Both the position numbers and the translations under genes were made by a program. Below, piece after piece: positions 17,402 through 26,696 of a DNA stretch of 64,000 nt (the first letter of the stretch is position 1; each line of letters opens with the position of its first letter). Origin of the DNA: Streptomyces liliifuscus. GTDB taxonomy: Bacteria; Actinomycetota; Actinomycetes; Streptomycetales; Streptomycetaceae. The stretch covers positions 6,696,001 to 6,760,000 of the forward strand of contig NZ_CP066831.1 in assembly GCF_016598615.1 (NCBI RefSeq), in the 5' to 3' direction. Below the pieces are notes generated by a model, which worked only from the letters and a program-made list of their open reading frames with translations, was not told the DNA's origin and searched no databases.

Positions 17402-18696
17402 GCCTTCGCCTCCCCGCCGGCACCGGCGGTGCCCTCCTGCTCGTGGTGGGTCTGCTCGGCTCGCGTCTCCTCCAGTTCGTGCTGGTGCTCCATCGCGTCG
17501 AGCCGGTCGGCCTCCAGCAGTTCGTGCACGGAGTTCATCAGCGTCTCCATGTCCACGACGCCGGTGTACTCCCCGCGCCGCCCCGTCACCACGACCCGCC
17601 CCGCGTTGTCGATGAGCACGGCCTCCAGCGCGTCCCGCAGCGTCGCGTCCCGGGTCACCGTGTCGTGCACCAGCGTGCCCGCCCGGGCCAGCGAGCCCTT
17701 GGCCCGCATCAGGTCCCCGCGCCGCAGCCACTTGTAGGGCCGCCCACGCCGGTCGAGCAGCAGGATCTCGTTCGTACCGCTCGACCTCAGCCTGTTGAAG
17801 ATCTCCTGCAGCGGATCGTCGACGGTCACCGTCGGATAGTCAGTGATCTCCACATCCCGTACGCGCGACAGATTGAGCCGCTTCAGCGCGGCCCCGGCGC
17901 CCACGAACCCGGACACGAAGTCGTCCGCGGGGTTGGTGAGGATGGCCTCCGGGGTGTCGAACTGGGCGATGTGCGACCGCTCCCGCAGCACGGCGATCCG
18001 GTCGCCCAGCTTGATCGCCTCGTCGAAGTCGTGGGTGACGAAGACGATCGTCTTGTGCAGCTCGTGCTGCAGCCGGATCAGCTCGTCCTGGAGGTGGTCA
18101 CGGGTGATGGGGTCCACGGCCCCGAAGGGCTCGTCCATCAGCAGTACGGGCGGATCGGCGGCCAACGCCCGTGCCACACCGACCCGTTGCTGCTGCCCGC
18201 CGGACAGCTGCCGCGGATAGCGCCCGTGGAACTCGCCCGGGTCGAGACCGACCAGATCCAGCATCTCCTCGACCCGCGAGGTGATCCGCGCCTTCGGCCA
18301 CCCCACCATCCTCGGCACGAGGGCGATGTTCTGGGCGACCGTCATGTGCGGGAAGAGCCCCGAGGCCTGGATCGCGTACCCGATCTTGCGGCGCAGCTTC
18401 ACGGGGTCCATGTGGGTGACGTCCTCGCCACCGATCCTGATCCGCCCGCCCGTCGGCTCGATCAGGCGGTTGATCATCTTCAGGGTGGTGGACTTCCCGC
18501 ACCCCGAGGGGCCGACGAAGACGACGAGTTCACCCGCGTTGATCTCCATGTTGACGCTGTCGACGGCGGGGTCGGGGCTCCCCGGGTAGCGCTTGGTGAG
18601 GTTCTCCAGCTCGATCGTGGCGCCGGTGGTGGCGTTCGCGCCGGTGGTCGCAGCGGCAGACGTGGTGGTCGCGGTGGTCGCGGTCGGCTCAGGCAC
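17398..18696 (-). CDS. glycine betaine/proline ABC transporter ATP-binding protein with CBS domains
   Basis: 432-residue cytoplasmic ATPase of the OpuCA/ProV type: Walker A G-P-S-G-C-G-K-S-T (62-70), signature L-S-G-G-Q (164-168), Walker B ending D-E (188-189), and two C-terminal CBS motifs (about 260-400) that in OpuA sense ionic strength. An alanine/threonine-rich N-terminal extension of about 27 residues precedes the nucleotide-binding domain. GTG 18696 overlaps the upstream permease by eight bases. Osmotic gating is inferred from the CBS domains. Confidence 0.9.
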   Translation of the reverse strand: MPEPTATTATTTSAAATTGANATTGATIELENLTKRYPGSPDPAVDSVNMEINAGELVVFVGPSGCGKSTTLKMINRLIEPTGGRIRIGGEDVTHMDPVKLRRKIGYAIQASGLFPHMTVAQNIALVPRMVGWPKARITSRVEEMLDLVGLDPGEFHGRYPRQLSGGQQQRVGVARALAADPPVLLMDEPFGAVDPITRDHLQDELIRLQHELHKTIVFVTHDFDEAIKLGDRIAVLRERSHIAQFDTPEAILTNPADDFVSGFVGAGAALKRLNLSRVRDVEITDYPTVTVDDPLQEIFNRLRSSGTNEILLLDRRGRPYKWLRRGDLMRAKGSLARAGTLVHDTVTRDATLRDALEAVLIDNAGRVVVTGRRGEYTGVVDMETLMNSVHELLEADRLDAMEHQHELEETRAEQTHHEQEGTAGAGGEAKA

Positions 18697-19336
18697 GGAT
18701 CCCCCTGGGAATGGTCAGCCGCCCGATGAGGACGTACGCGGCGTCGAACAGCAGGGCCAGGACGATGATCCCGAGCGTGCCCGCGAGCACCTGGTTGAGC
18801 GCGTTCTTGCTGCCCAGGGAGGCGATGCCGCGGAAGATCTCGTTGCCGAGACCCGGCCCCGAGGCATAGGCGGCGATGGCGGCGATCCCCATCAGCATCT
18901 GGGTGGAGACCCGGATCCCGGTCAGGATCGGCGGCCAGGCGAGCGGCAGTTCGACCCGCAGGAGCCGGGCGAGCCGTGACATCCCGATGCCGGTGGCCGC
19001 GTCGACGAGCGAGGGGTCGACCCCGCGCAGCCCCACGATCGAGTTGCGCACGATCGGCAGCAGCCCGTACAGGGTCAGCGCGATCACCGTGGGCGGAACC
19101 CCCAGCCCCACGATCGGGATGAGCAGACCGATCATGGCGAGCGAGGGGATGGTCAGCAGGGTCGCCGTCGTGGTCGTGGCCAGGCTCCCGGCCCACTCGC
19201 TCCGATAGGTGACGACACCGACCACCACACCGATCACCGTGGCGACGACCATGCACTGGAAGACGGCGCTGGCGTGCTGGTAGGCGTCGGCGAGGAGCTG
19301 CTGATGGCGACTGCCCAGGTACTCCCAGAAGCTCAC
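18689..19336 (-). CDS. osmoprotectant ABC transporter permease (first gene of operon)
   Basis: 215-residue permease with five to six helices and the loop D-A-A-T-G-I-G-M-S-R-L, typical of OpuCB/OpuCD. The GTG start at 19336 heads an operon of permease, ATPase, permease and binding protein, all overlapping by 4-8 bases. It lies 39 bp downstream of the Lrp-type regulator gene on the same strand, so read-through from that gene is possible. Confidence 0.85.
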   Translation of the reverse strand: MSFWEYLGSRHQQLLADAYQHASAVFQCMVVATVIGVVVGVVTYRSEWAGSLATTTTATLLTIPSLAMIGLLIPIVGLGVPPTVIALTLYGLLPIVRNSIVGLRGVDPSLVDAATGIGMSRLARLLRVELPLAWPPILTGIRVSTQMLMGIAAIAAYASGPGLGNEIFRGIASLGSKNALNQVLAGTLGIIVLALLFDAAYVLIGRLTIPRGIRA

Positions 19337-19375
19337 CCGCTTTTCACCCCTGTCGCCTCAGCCGTCACTGTCGCC

Positions 19376-19849
19376 TCAGTCGTCGTCCTCCGCGGCCTGC
19401 TCCACCAGCGGGATGATCCGCAGCGGCACGGGGTTCTCCATGACGATCGCCGTGGAGGCCCGGACGATGCCATCAAAACCGACAACCCGGTCGATCACCC
19501 GCTGAAGATCGGCGTTGGACCGCGCCACGAGCCGGCACAGCATGTCCCCGCCGCCCGTCGTCGTGTGCAGCTCCAGCACCTCGGGCACGGTCGCCAAGTG
19601 CGCCCGTACGTCCGTGCCTTGGCCCTGGCGGATCTGCAGCGTCGCGAAGGCGGTGACGGGATAGCCGAGGGCCGCGGGATCCACCTGCGGCCCGAACCCC
19701 CGGATGACTCCATTCGACTGAAGCCGGTCGAGCCGCGCCTGCACGGTCCCGCGCGCGACCCCGAGCCGCCGGGACATCTCCAGCACACCGATCCGCGGCT
19801 CCCGCGCGAGCAGCACCAGCAGCCGCCCGTCCAGATGATCGATCGCCAT
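19376..19849 (-). CDS. Lrp/AsnC-family regulator
   Basis: 157 residues: an N-terminal helix-turn-helix (E-M-S-R-R-L-G-V-A-R-G-T-V-Q-A-R) and a C-terminal RAM effector domain. ATG 19849 has GGAGG six bases upstream; an earlier in-frame ATG lacks this. It is transcribed away from hppD across a 122-bp gap that holds an Lrp-like palindrome. AsnC-type regulators control hpd genes in other bacteria (for example HpdR), so tyrosine-responsive control of hppD is plausible. Confidence 0.85.
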   Translation of the reverse strand: MAIDHLDGRLLVLLAREPRIGVLEMSRRLGVARGTVQARLDRLQSNGVIRGFGPQVDPAALGYPVTAFATLQIRQGQGTDVRAHLATVPEVLELHTTTGGGDMLCRLVARSNADLQRVIDRVVGFDGIVRASTAIVMENPVPLRIIPLVEQAAEDDD

Positions 19850-19925
19850 GAAGGCCTCCGAGGTGGTCATCCTGTACACAAAGACCGATCTACCCGGCCT
19901 TTCTCTGCACATATTGCCCAGCAGG

Positions 19926-19943
19926 TTCGCAAACTATTGCGCA
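19926..19943. promoter_or_regulatory. Lrp-type operator between the regulator and hppD
   Basis: TTCGCAA-ACTA-TTGCGCA, an inverted repeat with one mismatch around an A/T centre. It is AT-rich compared with the flanks and lies 29 bp upstream of the hppD start and 77 bp from the regulator start. Confidence 0.45.
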
Positions 19944-19971
19944 CCTTGCCGAACGGAGAGAGCCTGCGGCC

Positions 19972-21126
19972 ATGGCAGCTATCTCTGCGAACACCCACAC
20001 CACCCCCGACACCGCGCGGCAGGCAGACCCCTTCCCGGTCAAGGGAATGGACGCGGTCGTCTTCGCCGTGGGCAACGCCAAGCAGGCGGCGCACTACTAC
20101 TCCACCGCCTTCGGCATGAAGCTGGTCGCCTACTCCGGACCGGAGAACGGCAGCCGCGAGACCGCGAGCTACGTCCTGGAGAACGGCTCCGCCCGCTTCG
20201 TCCTCACCTCCGTCATCAAGGCCGCCACCCCCTGGGGCCGCTTCCTCACCGAGCACGTGGCGGAGCACGGTGACGGCGTGGTCGACCTCGCCATCGAGGT
20301 CCCGGACGCCCGCGCCGCGTTCGCCTACGCCGTCGAGCACGGCGCCCGCCCCGTCACCGAGCCCTACGAGCTGAAGGACGAGCACGGCACGGTCGTACTC
20401 GCCGCCATCGCCACGTACGGAAAGACCCGCCACACCCTGGTCGAGCGCACGGGCTACGACGGCCCCTACCTTCCCGGGTTCACGGCCGCGGACCCGATCG
20501 TCGAGCCGCCCGCCCATCGCACCTTCCAGGCCATCGACCACTGCGTCGGCAACGTGGAACTCGGCCGTATGAACGAGTGGGTCGCCTTCTACAACAAGGT
20601 CATGGGCTTCACGAACATGAAGGAGTTCGTGGGCGACGACATCGCCACCGAGTACAGCGCCCTGATGTCGAAGGTCGTCGCCGACGGCACGCTCAAGGTC
20701 AAGTTCCCGATCAACGAGCCCGCCATCGCCAAGAAGAAGTCCCAGATCGACGAGTACCTGGAGTTCTACGGCGGCGCCGGCGTCCAGCACATCGCGCTCA
20801 ACACGAACGACATCGTGGAGACCGTACGGACCATGCGCGCGGCGGGCGTCCGGTTCCTCGACACCCCGGACTCCTACTACGACACCCTCGGCGAATGGGT
20901 CGGCGACACCCGCGTCCCCGTCGACACCCTGCGCGAACTGAAGATCCTGGCCGACCGCGACGAGGACGGCTACCTGCTCCAGATCTTCACCAAGCCGGTC
21001 CAGGACCGCCCGACCGTCTTCTTCGAGATCATCGAACGCCATGGCTCGATGGGCTTCGGCAAGGGCAACTTCAAGGCCCTCTTCCAGGCGATCGAACGGG
21101 AGCAGGAGAAGCGCGGCAACCTGTAG
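19972..21126 (+). CDS. hppD: 4-hydroxyphenylpyruvate dioxygenase
   Basis: 384-residue Fe(II) enzyme converting 4-hydroxyphenylpyruvate to homogentisate in tyrosine catabolism. It has two vicinal-oxygen-chelate domains. The iron ligands are H190 (A-I-D-H-C), H273 (V-Q-H-I-A) and E352 (F-F-E-I-I-E-R), and the C-terminus carries the family G-F-G-K-G-N-F-K-A-L-F motif. The length fits the family. The start is ATG 19972, with GGAGAG about 11 bases upstream. Confidence 0.95.
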   Translation: MAAISANTHTTPDTARQADPFPVKGMDAVVFAVGNAKQAAHYYSTAFGMKLVAYSGPENGSRETASYVLENGSARFVLTSVIKAATPWGRFLTEHVAEHGDGVVDLAIEVPDARAAFAYAVEHGARPVTEPYELKDEHGTVVLAAIATYGKTRHTLVERTGYDGPYLPGFTAADPIVEPPAHRTFQAIDHCVGNVELGRMNEWVAFYNKVMGFTNMKEFVGDDIATEYSALMSKVVADGTLKVKFPINEPAIAKKKSQIDEYLEFYGGAGVQHIALNTNDIVETVRTMRAAGVRFLDTPDSYYDTLGEWVGDTRVPVDTLRELKILADRDEDGYLLQIFTKPVQDRPTVFFEIIERHGSMGFGKGNFKALFQAIEREQEKRGNL

Positions 21127-21188
21127 TCGCCGCATCCCGCAGGGCAGCCGGGGCGCTGTCGCACCGAGCCGTACCGAGTCACACCGAC

Positions 21189-22646
21189 TCACACCTGACC
21201 CAGTGCCCCCAACGCCTCCTTCGCCGCCGGAACGCCCAGCGGCGAGAAGTACGGACTGATCCGCAGCGCCTCCTCAAGATGGCGGCGCGCGGGTCCCTCC
21301 ATCTTCAACCGCCGCTCGATCATGCCCCGGTGGTACGCGTAGGGCGCGCTGCGGACCGCGCCCACGTGCTGCTTGTCCGTGGCCTTCGTGGCGAAGACGA
21401 GCGCGTCCTCGTGCTGCCCGGCGCGATGCAGCGCCCACCCCAGTGCATCCGCGACCGCCGCGGAGGGATGCCGCTCCCACTCCTCCCGCAGCAGCCGCAC
21501 GGCGGCCTCCGGGTCACCGTGGTCCGCCTCGAAGAGACCCGCCACGAGGTCGGAGTTCACCCCACCGGCGGCGCCCTCCCGCACCCGCTGCCGCACCACG
21601 TCGTACTGGGCGCGCGCCTCGTCGCCCAGCCCCAGCGACTCGTACAACTCGCCCAGCTCCCACGCGTACTGAGGCAGCGCCCGCTTCTCCGACGCGGCCC
21701 GGTACGCGCGCACGGCCTCCGGGGTCCGGCCCAGCGCGGCCAGCGCCCGGCCCTGCCCCGCGAGCGCGGAGTGCCCGTCGGGATCGGCCCGCACCGCGGC
21801 CTCGAAGGCGCGCAGCGACTCGGTGGGCTCCCCGCGCTCCCAGGCCAGCTCCCCGGCCCCGGCGAGACAGTCCGCCCGCTCGGCCGGAGCCGAGGCGAGC
21901 GCCACCGCGTCGGAGAGCGCGGCGGCGGCATCCTCGCGCTGCCCCTGGTCCCGGTGCACGAGGGCGGCCCGCGCCAGCACCCGTGCCCTCGGCGCCGCCG
22001 CCCCCTTCGGCAGCCGGACGAGCCTGGCCAGCGCCTTGTCCGCGGCCTTGAACTCCCCGAGCCCCCGGTACGCGTCGATCAGCGCCGGATAGGCCGTCCA
22101 CCGCTTCGGCGAGGCCGCCACCGAGGCCTCGCCCCACTTCCGCGCCGCCCGGAAGTCGTGCCGGGCATTGGCGAGCGCGGCCAGTCCGTCGAGCGCCTCC
22201 ACGTTCTTCCTCGGCTTCGCCCGCAACGACGTACGCAGCGCCTTCTCGGCCTTCGGGTAGAACCGCGCGTCGCCGGTCCGCTCACCCCGCTCCGTGTACG
22301 CCGCGCCGAGCACCGCCCACGACCGCACATCACCCGGATGGGCCCGCAGATGCGCCTCGCGGTCCCCGATCAGCGCGACCAGATCGGGCAGCGAGGCGGG
22401 CGCCCCGGCCCCGACGGCGGTCTCGGCCCGAGCCACCGGACCGGGCGCGGGCGGCGGCCCGCCGCGCTCGGGGGGCGCCGCCGTCAGCACACCGCCCAGC
22501 ACGGCACACCCCACGACGGCAGACCCCACGACGACACCGACGAGCGTCCACCTCTTGGCCGAACGGCCCCCTGGGCCATCCGCCGGGCCACCGACCGGAT
22601 CGCCCGCCGGACCGCCCGCCGAACCCGAGGCCAGCTCTTTTCCCAT
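21189..22646 (-). CDS. membrane-anchored TPR-repeat protein
   Basis: 485 residues: an N-terminal Gly/Pro-rich tail, one transmembrane helix at about 33-56, then an Ala/Arg-rich superhelix of about eight tetratricopeptide repeats (for example W-A-V-L-G-A-A-Y-T-E-R-G and A-L-A-G-Q-G-R-A-L-A-A-L-G-R). It is likely a protein-interaction scaffold outside the cytoplasm. The start at 22646 is chosen for GGAG six bases upstream. It is divergent from the flavoprotein gene. The partner is unknown. Confidence 0.75.
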   Translation of the reverse strand: MGKELASGSAGGPAGDPVGGPADGPGGRSAKRWTLVGVVVGSAVVGCAVLGGVLTAAPPERGGPPPAPGPVARAETAVGAGAPASLPDLVALIGDREAHLRAHPGDVRSWAVLGAAYTERGERTGDARFYPKAEKALRTSLRAKPRKNVEALDGLAALANARHDFRAARKWGEASVAASPKRWTAYPALIDAYRGLGEFKAADKALARLVRLPKGAAAPRARVLARAALVHRDQGQREDAAAALSDAVALASAPAERADCLAGAGELAWERGEPTESLRAFEAAVRADPDGHSALAGQGRALAALGRTPEAVRAYRAASEKRALPQYAWELGELYESLGLGDEARAQYDVVRQRVREGAAGGVNSDLVAGLFEADHGDPEAAVRLLREEWERHPSAAVADALGWALHRAGQHEDALVFATKATDKQHVGAVRSAPYAYHRGMIERRLKMEGPARRHLEEALRISPYFSPLGVPAAKEALGALGQV

Positions 22647-22767
22647 GCCGCTCTCCATGCGGCTCACTGTGCGCCAATACGAAGAGCACACCCGGCCACC
22701 ACCCCGGCACGGAAAGCCTCGCGCGGGCGGGGTTCACACCGATGGCCCCGGGTGCGACGCTGTGATC

Positions 22768-24177
22768 ATGAGCCGTATCGAAGCCCGACCCGATGAAGAC
22801 ACCGTGGCGGTGGGCAGCCTCGTCGACCGTCTCCTCGCGGGCCTGCCGGCCGAGGCGGTCCTCACCGACCCGGACGTCACGGTCTCGTACGCCAACGACA
22901 TGGCCAGCTTCTGCGAGGCCGGCACCCCCGCCGTCGTGGTGCTGCCGCGCACCGTCGAGCAGGTCCAGCACGTCATGCGCGTCGCCACCGAACTGCGTGT
23001 CCCGGTGGTCCCGCAGGGCGCCCGTACGGGCCTGTCGGGCGCCGCCAACGCCTCCGAGGGCTGCATCGTGCTGTCCCTCGTCAGGATGGACCGCATCCTG
23101 GAGATCAGCCCGGTCGACCGGATCGCGGTCGTAGAGCCGGGCGTCGTCAACGCCACGCTCTCCCGCGCCGTCAACGAACACGGCCTCTACTACCCGCCGG
23201 ACCCCTCCAGCTGGGAGATGTGCACCATCGGCGGCAACATCGGCACGGCGTCCGGCGGCCTGTGCTGTGTGAAGTACGGGGTGACGGCCGAGTACGTCCT
23301 CGGCCTGGACGTGGTCCTCGCCGACGGACGCCTGATGTCCACCGGCCGCCGTACGGCGAAGGGCGTCGCCGGATACGACCTGACCCGCCTCTTCGTCGGT
23401 TCGGAGGGCTCGCTCGGCATCGTCGTACGGGCCACTCTCGCCCTCAGGCCGCAGCCGCCCCAACAGCTGGTGCTGGCCGCCGAGTTCGCCTCCGCCGCGG
23501 CCGCCTGCGACGCGGTCTGCCGGATCATGGAGGGCGGCCATGTGCCGTCCCTCCTCGAACTGATGGACCGTACGACGGTGAAGGCCGTCAACGACATGGC
23601 GAACATGGGCCTTCCGGAGTCCACCGAGGCCCTGCTCCTCGCCGCCTTCGACACCCTCGACCCGGCCGCCGACCTGACGGCCGTGGGCGCGCTCTGCGAG
23701 GCGGCCGGCGCCACCCAGGTCGTACCGGCGGACGACGCGGCCGAGTCCGAACTGCTGCTCCAGGCCCGCCGGTTGTCCCTCACCGGCCTCGAAGCGGTCA
23801 AGGGCACGACGATGATCGACGACGTGTGCGTACCGCGCTCGAAGCTCGCTGAGATGCTCGAAGGGGTCGACCGGATCGCCGAGAAGTACCAGCTGACCAT
23901 CGGCGTCGTCGCACACGCCGGTGACGGCAACACCCACCCGACCGTCTGCTTCGACGCGGGCGACCCCGACGAGTCCCGGCGCGCCCGCGAGTCCTTCGAC
24001 GAGATCATGGCCCTCGGCCTGGAACTCGGCGGGACGATCACCGGCGAGCACGGCGTGGGCGTCCTCAAGAAGGAATGGCTGGCGCGCGAGATCGGCCCGG
24101 TGGGCGTGGAGATGCAGCGGGCGATCAAGACGGCGTTCGACCCGCTGGGGATCCTCAACCCCGGCAAGCTCTTCTGA
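22768..24177 (+). CDS. FAD-linked oxidase, GlcD-like (glycolate/D-lactate dehydrogenase)
   Basis: 469-residue flavoenzyme. The N-terminal FAD (PCMH) domain has P-Q-G-A-R-T-G-L-S-G and G-G-N-I-G-T-A-S-G-G, and the C-terminal cap has H-A-G-D-G-N-T-H-P and T-G-E-H-G-V-G. It oxidises 2-hydroxy acids such as glycolate or D-lactate. There is no GlcE/GlcF partner nearby. ATG 22768 has no clear ribosome binding site, and an in-frame GTG six bases earlier is possible; the mRNA may be nearly leaderless. Confidence 0.85.
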   Translation: MSRIEARPDEDTVAVGSLVDRLLAGLPAEAVLTDPDVTVSYANDMASFCEAGTPAVVVLPRTVEQVQHVMRVATELRVPVVPQGARTGLSGAANASEGCIVLSLVRMDRILEISPVDRIAVVEPGVVNATLSRAVNEHGLYYPPDPSSWEMCTIGGNIGTASGGLCCVKYGVTAEYVLGLDVVLADGRLMSTGRRTAKGVAGYDLTRLFVGSEGSLGIVVRATLALRPQPPQQLVLAAEFASAAAACDAVCRIMEGGHVPSLLELMDRTTVKAVNDMANMGLPESTEALLLAAFDTLDPAADLTAVGALCEAAGATQVVPADDAAESELLLQARRLSLTGLEAVKGTTMIDDVCVPRSKLAEMLEGVDRIAEKYQLTIGVVAHAGDGNTHPTVCFDAGDPDESRRARESFDEIMALGLELGGTITGEHGVGVLKKEWLAREIGPVGVEMQRAIKTAFDPLGILNPGKLF

Positions 24178-24230
24178 ATCCCGGGAAAGCTCTTCCGGGC
24201 CACCTCCTCGGCTTCTCGCGCCCCTCCGTC

Positions 24231-24704
24231 TCACTCCCCGTCCTTGGACTCGTCCGAGGGCCAGGGGTCGCGCAGCCAGAGATCGTCGGCCGGGGTGGGC
24301 GCGAGCAGCTCGGCGAGGCCGTCGTCGATACCGAGCTGCTCGGCCTCGGAGCCCGGGGGCACCGCCCGCAGGGTGCGCTCCAGCCAGGCCGACACCTGCG
24401 CGGCGGGCGCTTCGAGCAGGGCGTCCCCGTCGGGCGAACTCAGCGCCATCAGGACCACGCTCCGCCCGGCGACCTTCGTCGGCCACACCCGCACATCCCC
24501 GTGCCCGCACGGCCTGAACACCCCCTCCACGAGCAGCTCGCGCGCGAACGTCCAGTTCACGGGGTGGTCGGAGCCGATGTGGAAGGCGATGTGGACGGCG
24601 TACGGATCGTCGGTGCGGTAGCTCAGCCGGGCCGGGACCGGGATGCTGCGCTCGGGGGACAGGACCAGTTTCAGTTCGAGCTCGCGCTCCACCACGGTGT
24701 TCAT
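24231..24704 (-). CDS. ssgG: SsgA-like sporulation/cell division protein, probable SsgG
   Basis: 157-residue SALP-family protein: start MNTVVERELELKLVLSPE, then D-D-P-Y-A-V-H-I-A-F-H, W-T-F-A-R-E-L-L, D-V-R-V-W-P and A-L-L-E-A-P-A. SALPs are unique to sporulating actinomycetes and control septum placement and peptidoglycan maturation during sporulation. The position beside the GlcD-like gene recalls S. coelicolor ssgG (from memory, SCO2924). It is longer at the C-terminus than SsgB. The start is ATG 24704. Confidence 0.8.
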   Translation of the reverse strand: MNTVVERELELKLVLSPERSIPVPARLSYRTDDPYAVHIAFHIGSDHPVNWTFARELLVEGVFRPCGHGDVRVWPTKVAGRSVVLMALSSPDGDALLEAPAAQVSAWLERTLRAVPPGSEAEQLGIDDGLAELLAPTPADDLWLRDPWPSDESKDGE

Positions 24705-25015
24705 GTCGTGCGTTTCCTCTCGTCCGGTGGCCCTGTGGGCGGGCCCGTACGAGTGGAGAGGGCGCGGGCGGCGAAGCATTACGCGGGTTCGCGGAACTTT
24801 TTCCGCGGGCGCCGGCACACAACCGCCGTAGACGACCGGCAGACACGATCAGCACACGGCCGGCAGACGATCGTCACCCGACCGGAAGCGGCCGGAAAAC
24901 GTGGCGGAACCTTGCTCGAAGGGGGTAGGTACGCGAGGAGCGGCAATGGCCGTTGCGCCGGTCTGATAGATGTGGACGCTCAACACGACCCCCGAGCAGA
25001 TACGGGACGACGGAC
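24705..25015. other. non-coding divergent promoter region (ssgG / RDD gene)
   Basis: No gene is seen. It holds a hairpin CGCGGAA/TTCCGCG (24790-24807) around a T-rich loop on the ssgG side, partial CCGGCAGAC repeats near 24836-24870, and GATACGGGACGACGGAC before the RDD start. Sporulation-type promoters could be here, but none can be named. Confidence 0.45.
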
Positions 25016-26635
25016 ATGAGCGCCCCAACCCCGGCCCCAGGCGACGACAGGCCCCGCGAAGGGTATTACCCGGACCCCTCCATTCCCGGATATGTCCGGT
25101 ACTGGAACGGTGCCGCGTGGGTGCCGGGCACCAGCCGGCCGGCGCCGTCCGGCGGCGAGCCGCTGTCGTCGCCCGCGGACGAACGGTCCGTGCCCGCCTC
25201 CACGGAGGAGACGGGGCCGCACTTCTTCGACGAGGACCCGCCGGCCGCGAACCCGTCGCCCGCCGACGCCCAGCACGGCAGCCGGCCCGAGCCCGCGACC
25301 GCGTGGGGCGCCGACCGCTCACGGCAGACCGGCTTCGGCGGCGACCCGGACCGCCGGATCCGCTGGGGCAAGCCCGATCCGCGCGTACCCGCCGAGCAGC
25401 AGGCCGAGTCCGCCGGGCCCTCCCTGCCGTCCCAGCCCGACGGCAGGTCGGACCACACGGACGGCATGGCCACGTTCCAGTCGTACGAGTCCCAGGCCGA
25501 TTCCGGTTCCGGTGCCGAGTCCGACGGGGGCTCGGGGGCCCTCAAGCCGCCGGGCTCCGGCGGTTCGGTGGTGTTCCGCAGGCCGACCGGACCGGTGCAG
25601 CCCACCGGAGCGGCGGGCTCCGCGGGTTCCGAAGGCGCCGGGGCCTCGGACAGGGCCGCCGGGCCGGCCGGGGGAGCGGGCGCGGCGGGAGCCATGGGCG
25701 CCGGACGCGCGCATGTCTCGGGCGCCGACCGTTCGGGCGCTGTCCCCGGCTCCCGTGAACCCCTCGCCTCCGAGGGCACGATGACGTTCAGGGCCGTACC
25801 GCGCGGGGGACAGCAGCGCGGGTCGGGGGCCTCCGCCGCCCAGTCCTCGGCGGCGGCCCAGGCAGCCGCGGCCCAGGCCCAGGCCGCCCCCCAGGGCCCC
25901 GCAGCCGCCTTCCCGGCGGCCCCCGCGACCCCGCAGCGGTCCGCCGCGCCGCAGTCCGCCCCTGAGCGGTCCACCCCCGGCACCCCTGCGCAGTCCGGCT
26001 CCGGCGCGCCCATGGCCGCGGGTGCCGGCGGCGGGCAGCCCTCCTGGGCCCAGCAGGTGCACCGCCTGGCCGGGCCGGAGGCCGACCAGCCCGTCGTGCC
26101 GTGGAAGCCGGTGCGGGAGGACCCGTTCCAGGCGGTGGCCCGCTCGCAGGCGAACGCGCGCCCGGCGGGACTCGGCAAGCGTCTGGCGGCCAGGCTCGTG
26201 GACACGGTGGTGCTGGCCGCGGTCACCGGCGCGGCCGCCGTTCCGCTGGGCACCAGGGCCCTGGACCACGTCAACGAGAAGATCGACGCGGCCAAGCTGT
26301 CGGGTGAGACCGTCACGGTCTGGCTCCTTGACGGCACCACCGCGGTCTACCTCGGCATCATCCTCGCCGTACTTCTCCTCTTCGGTGTCCTCTACGAGGC
26401 GCTGCCCACCGCCAAGTGGGGCCGCACCCTCGGCAAGAAGCTCTGCGGCCTCCAGGTGCGGGACATCGAGGGCGGCGACCCGCCGTCGTTCGGTCTGGCG
26501 CTGCGCCGCTGGCTCGTCTACAGCGTTCCGGGGCTTCTCGCCATCGGTGTCGTGGGTGTCCTGTGGGGCGCGTTCGACCGCCCGTGGCGCCAGTGCTGGC
26601 ACGACAAGGCGGCCCACACGTTCGTCGCGGGCTGA
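25016..26635 (+). CDS. DUF2510 / RDD-family membrane protein with long low-complexity linker
   Basis: 539 residues. An N-terminal DUF2510 motif (G-Y-Y-P-D-P-S, then R-Y-W-N-G-A-A-W) at 16-37 is followed by some 330 residues of Ala/Gly/Pro/Ser-rich sequence. A C-terminal RDD domain (about 385-539) has G-K-R-L-A-A-R-L-V-D, G-R-T-L-G-K-K-L and H-D-K-A-A-H-T, with three or four membrane helices. Function unknown. ATG 25016 gives the DUF2510 motif at the expected distance. The next gene is a second RDD protein, 62 bp downstream. Confidence 0.75.
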   Translation: MSAPTPAPGDDRPREGYYPDPSIPGYVRYWNGAAWVPGTSRPAPSGGEPLSSPADERSVPASTEETGPHFFDEDPPAANPSPADAQHGSRPEPATAWGADRSRQTGFGGDPDRRIRWGKPDPRVPAEQQAESAGPSLPSQPDGRSDHTDGMATFQSYESQADSGSGAESDGGSGALKPPGSGGSVVFRRPTGPVQPTGAAGSAGSEGAGASDRAAGPAGGAGAAGAMGAGRAHVSGADRSGAVPGSREPLASEGTMTFRAVPRGGQQRGSGASAAQSSAAAQAAAAQAQAAPQGPAAAFPAAPATPQRSAAPQSAPERSTPGTPAQSGSGAPMAAGAGGGQPSWAQQVHRLAGPEADQPVVPWKPVREDPFQAVARSQANARPAGLGKRLAARLVDTVVLAAVTGAAAVPLGTRALDHVNEKIDAAKLSGETVTVWLLDGTTAVYLGIILAVLLLFGVLYEALPTAKWGRTLGKKLCGLQVRDIEGGDPPSFGLALRRWLVYSVPGLLAIGVVGVLWGAFDRPWRQCWHDKAAHTFVAG

Positions 26636-26696
26636 CCGCTCCCCCGGACGGCCGCCCCCCATTGCGCAGTCGGGGGGTTCGCGGTCGACTCGGGAT

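Noticed and set aside
22330..24855. Long minus-strand open frame of 841 codons opposite the flavoprotein and ssgG genes
   Set aside because: It is Arg/Gly/Ala-rich with no domain, and it overlaps three genes with strong family matches; a typical shadow frame of high-GC DNA.
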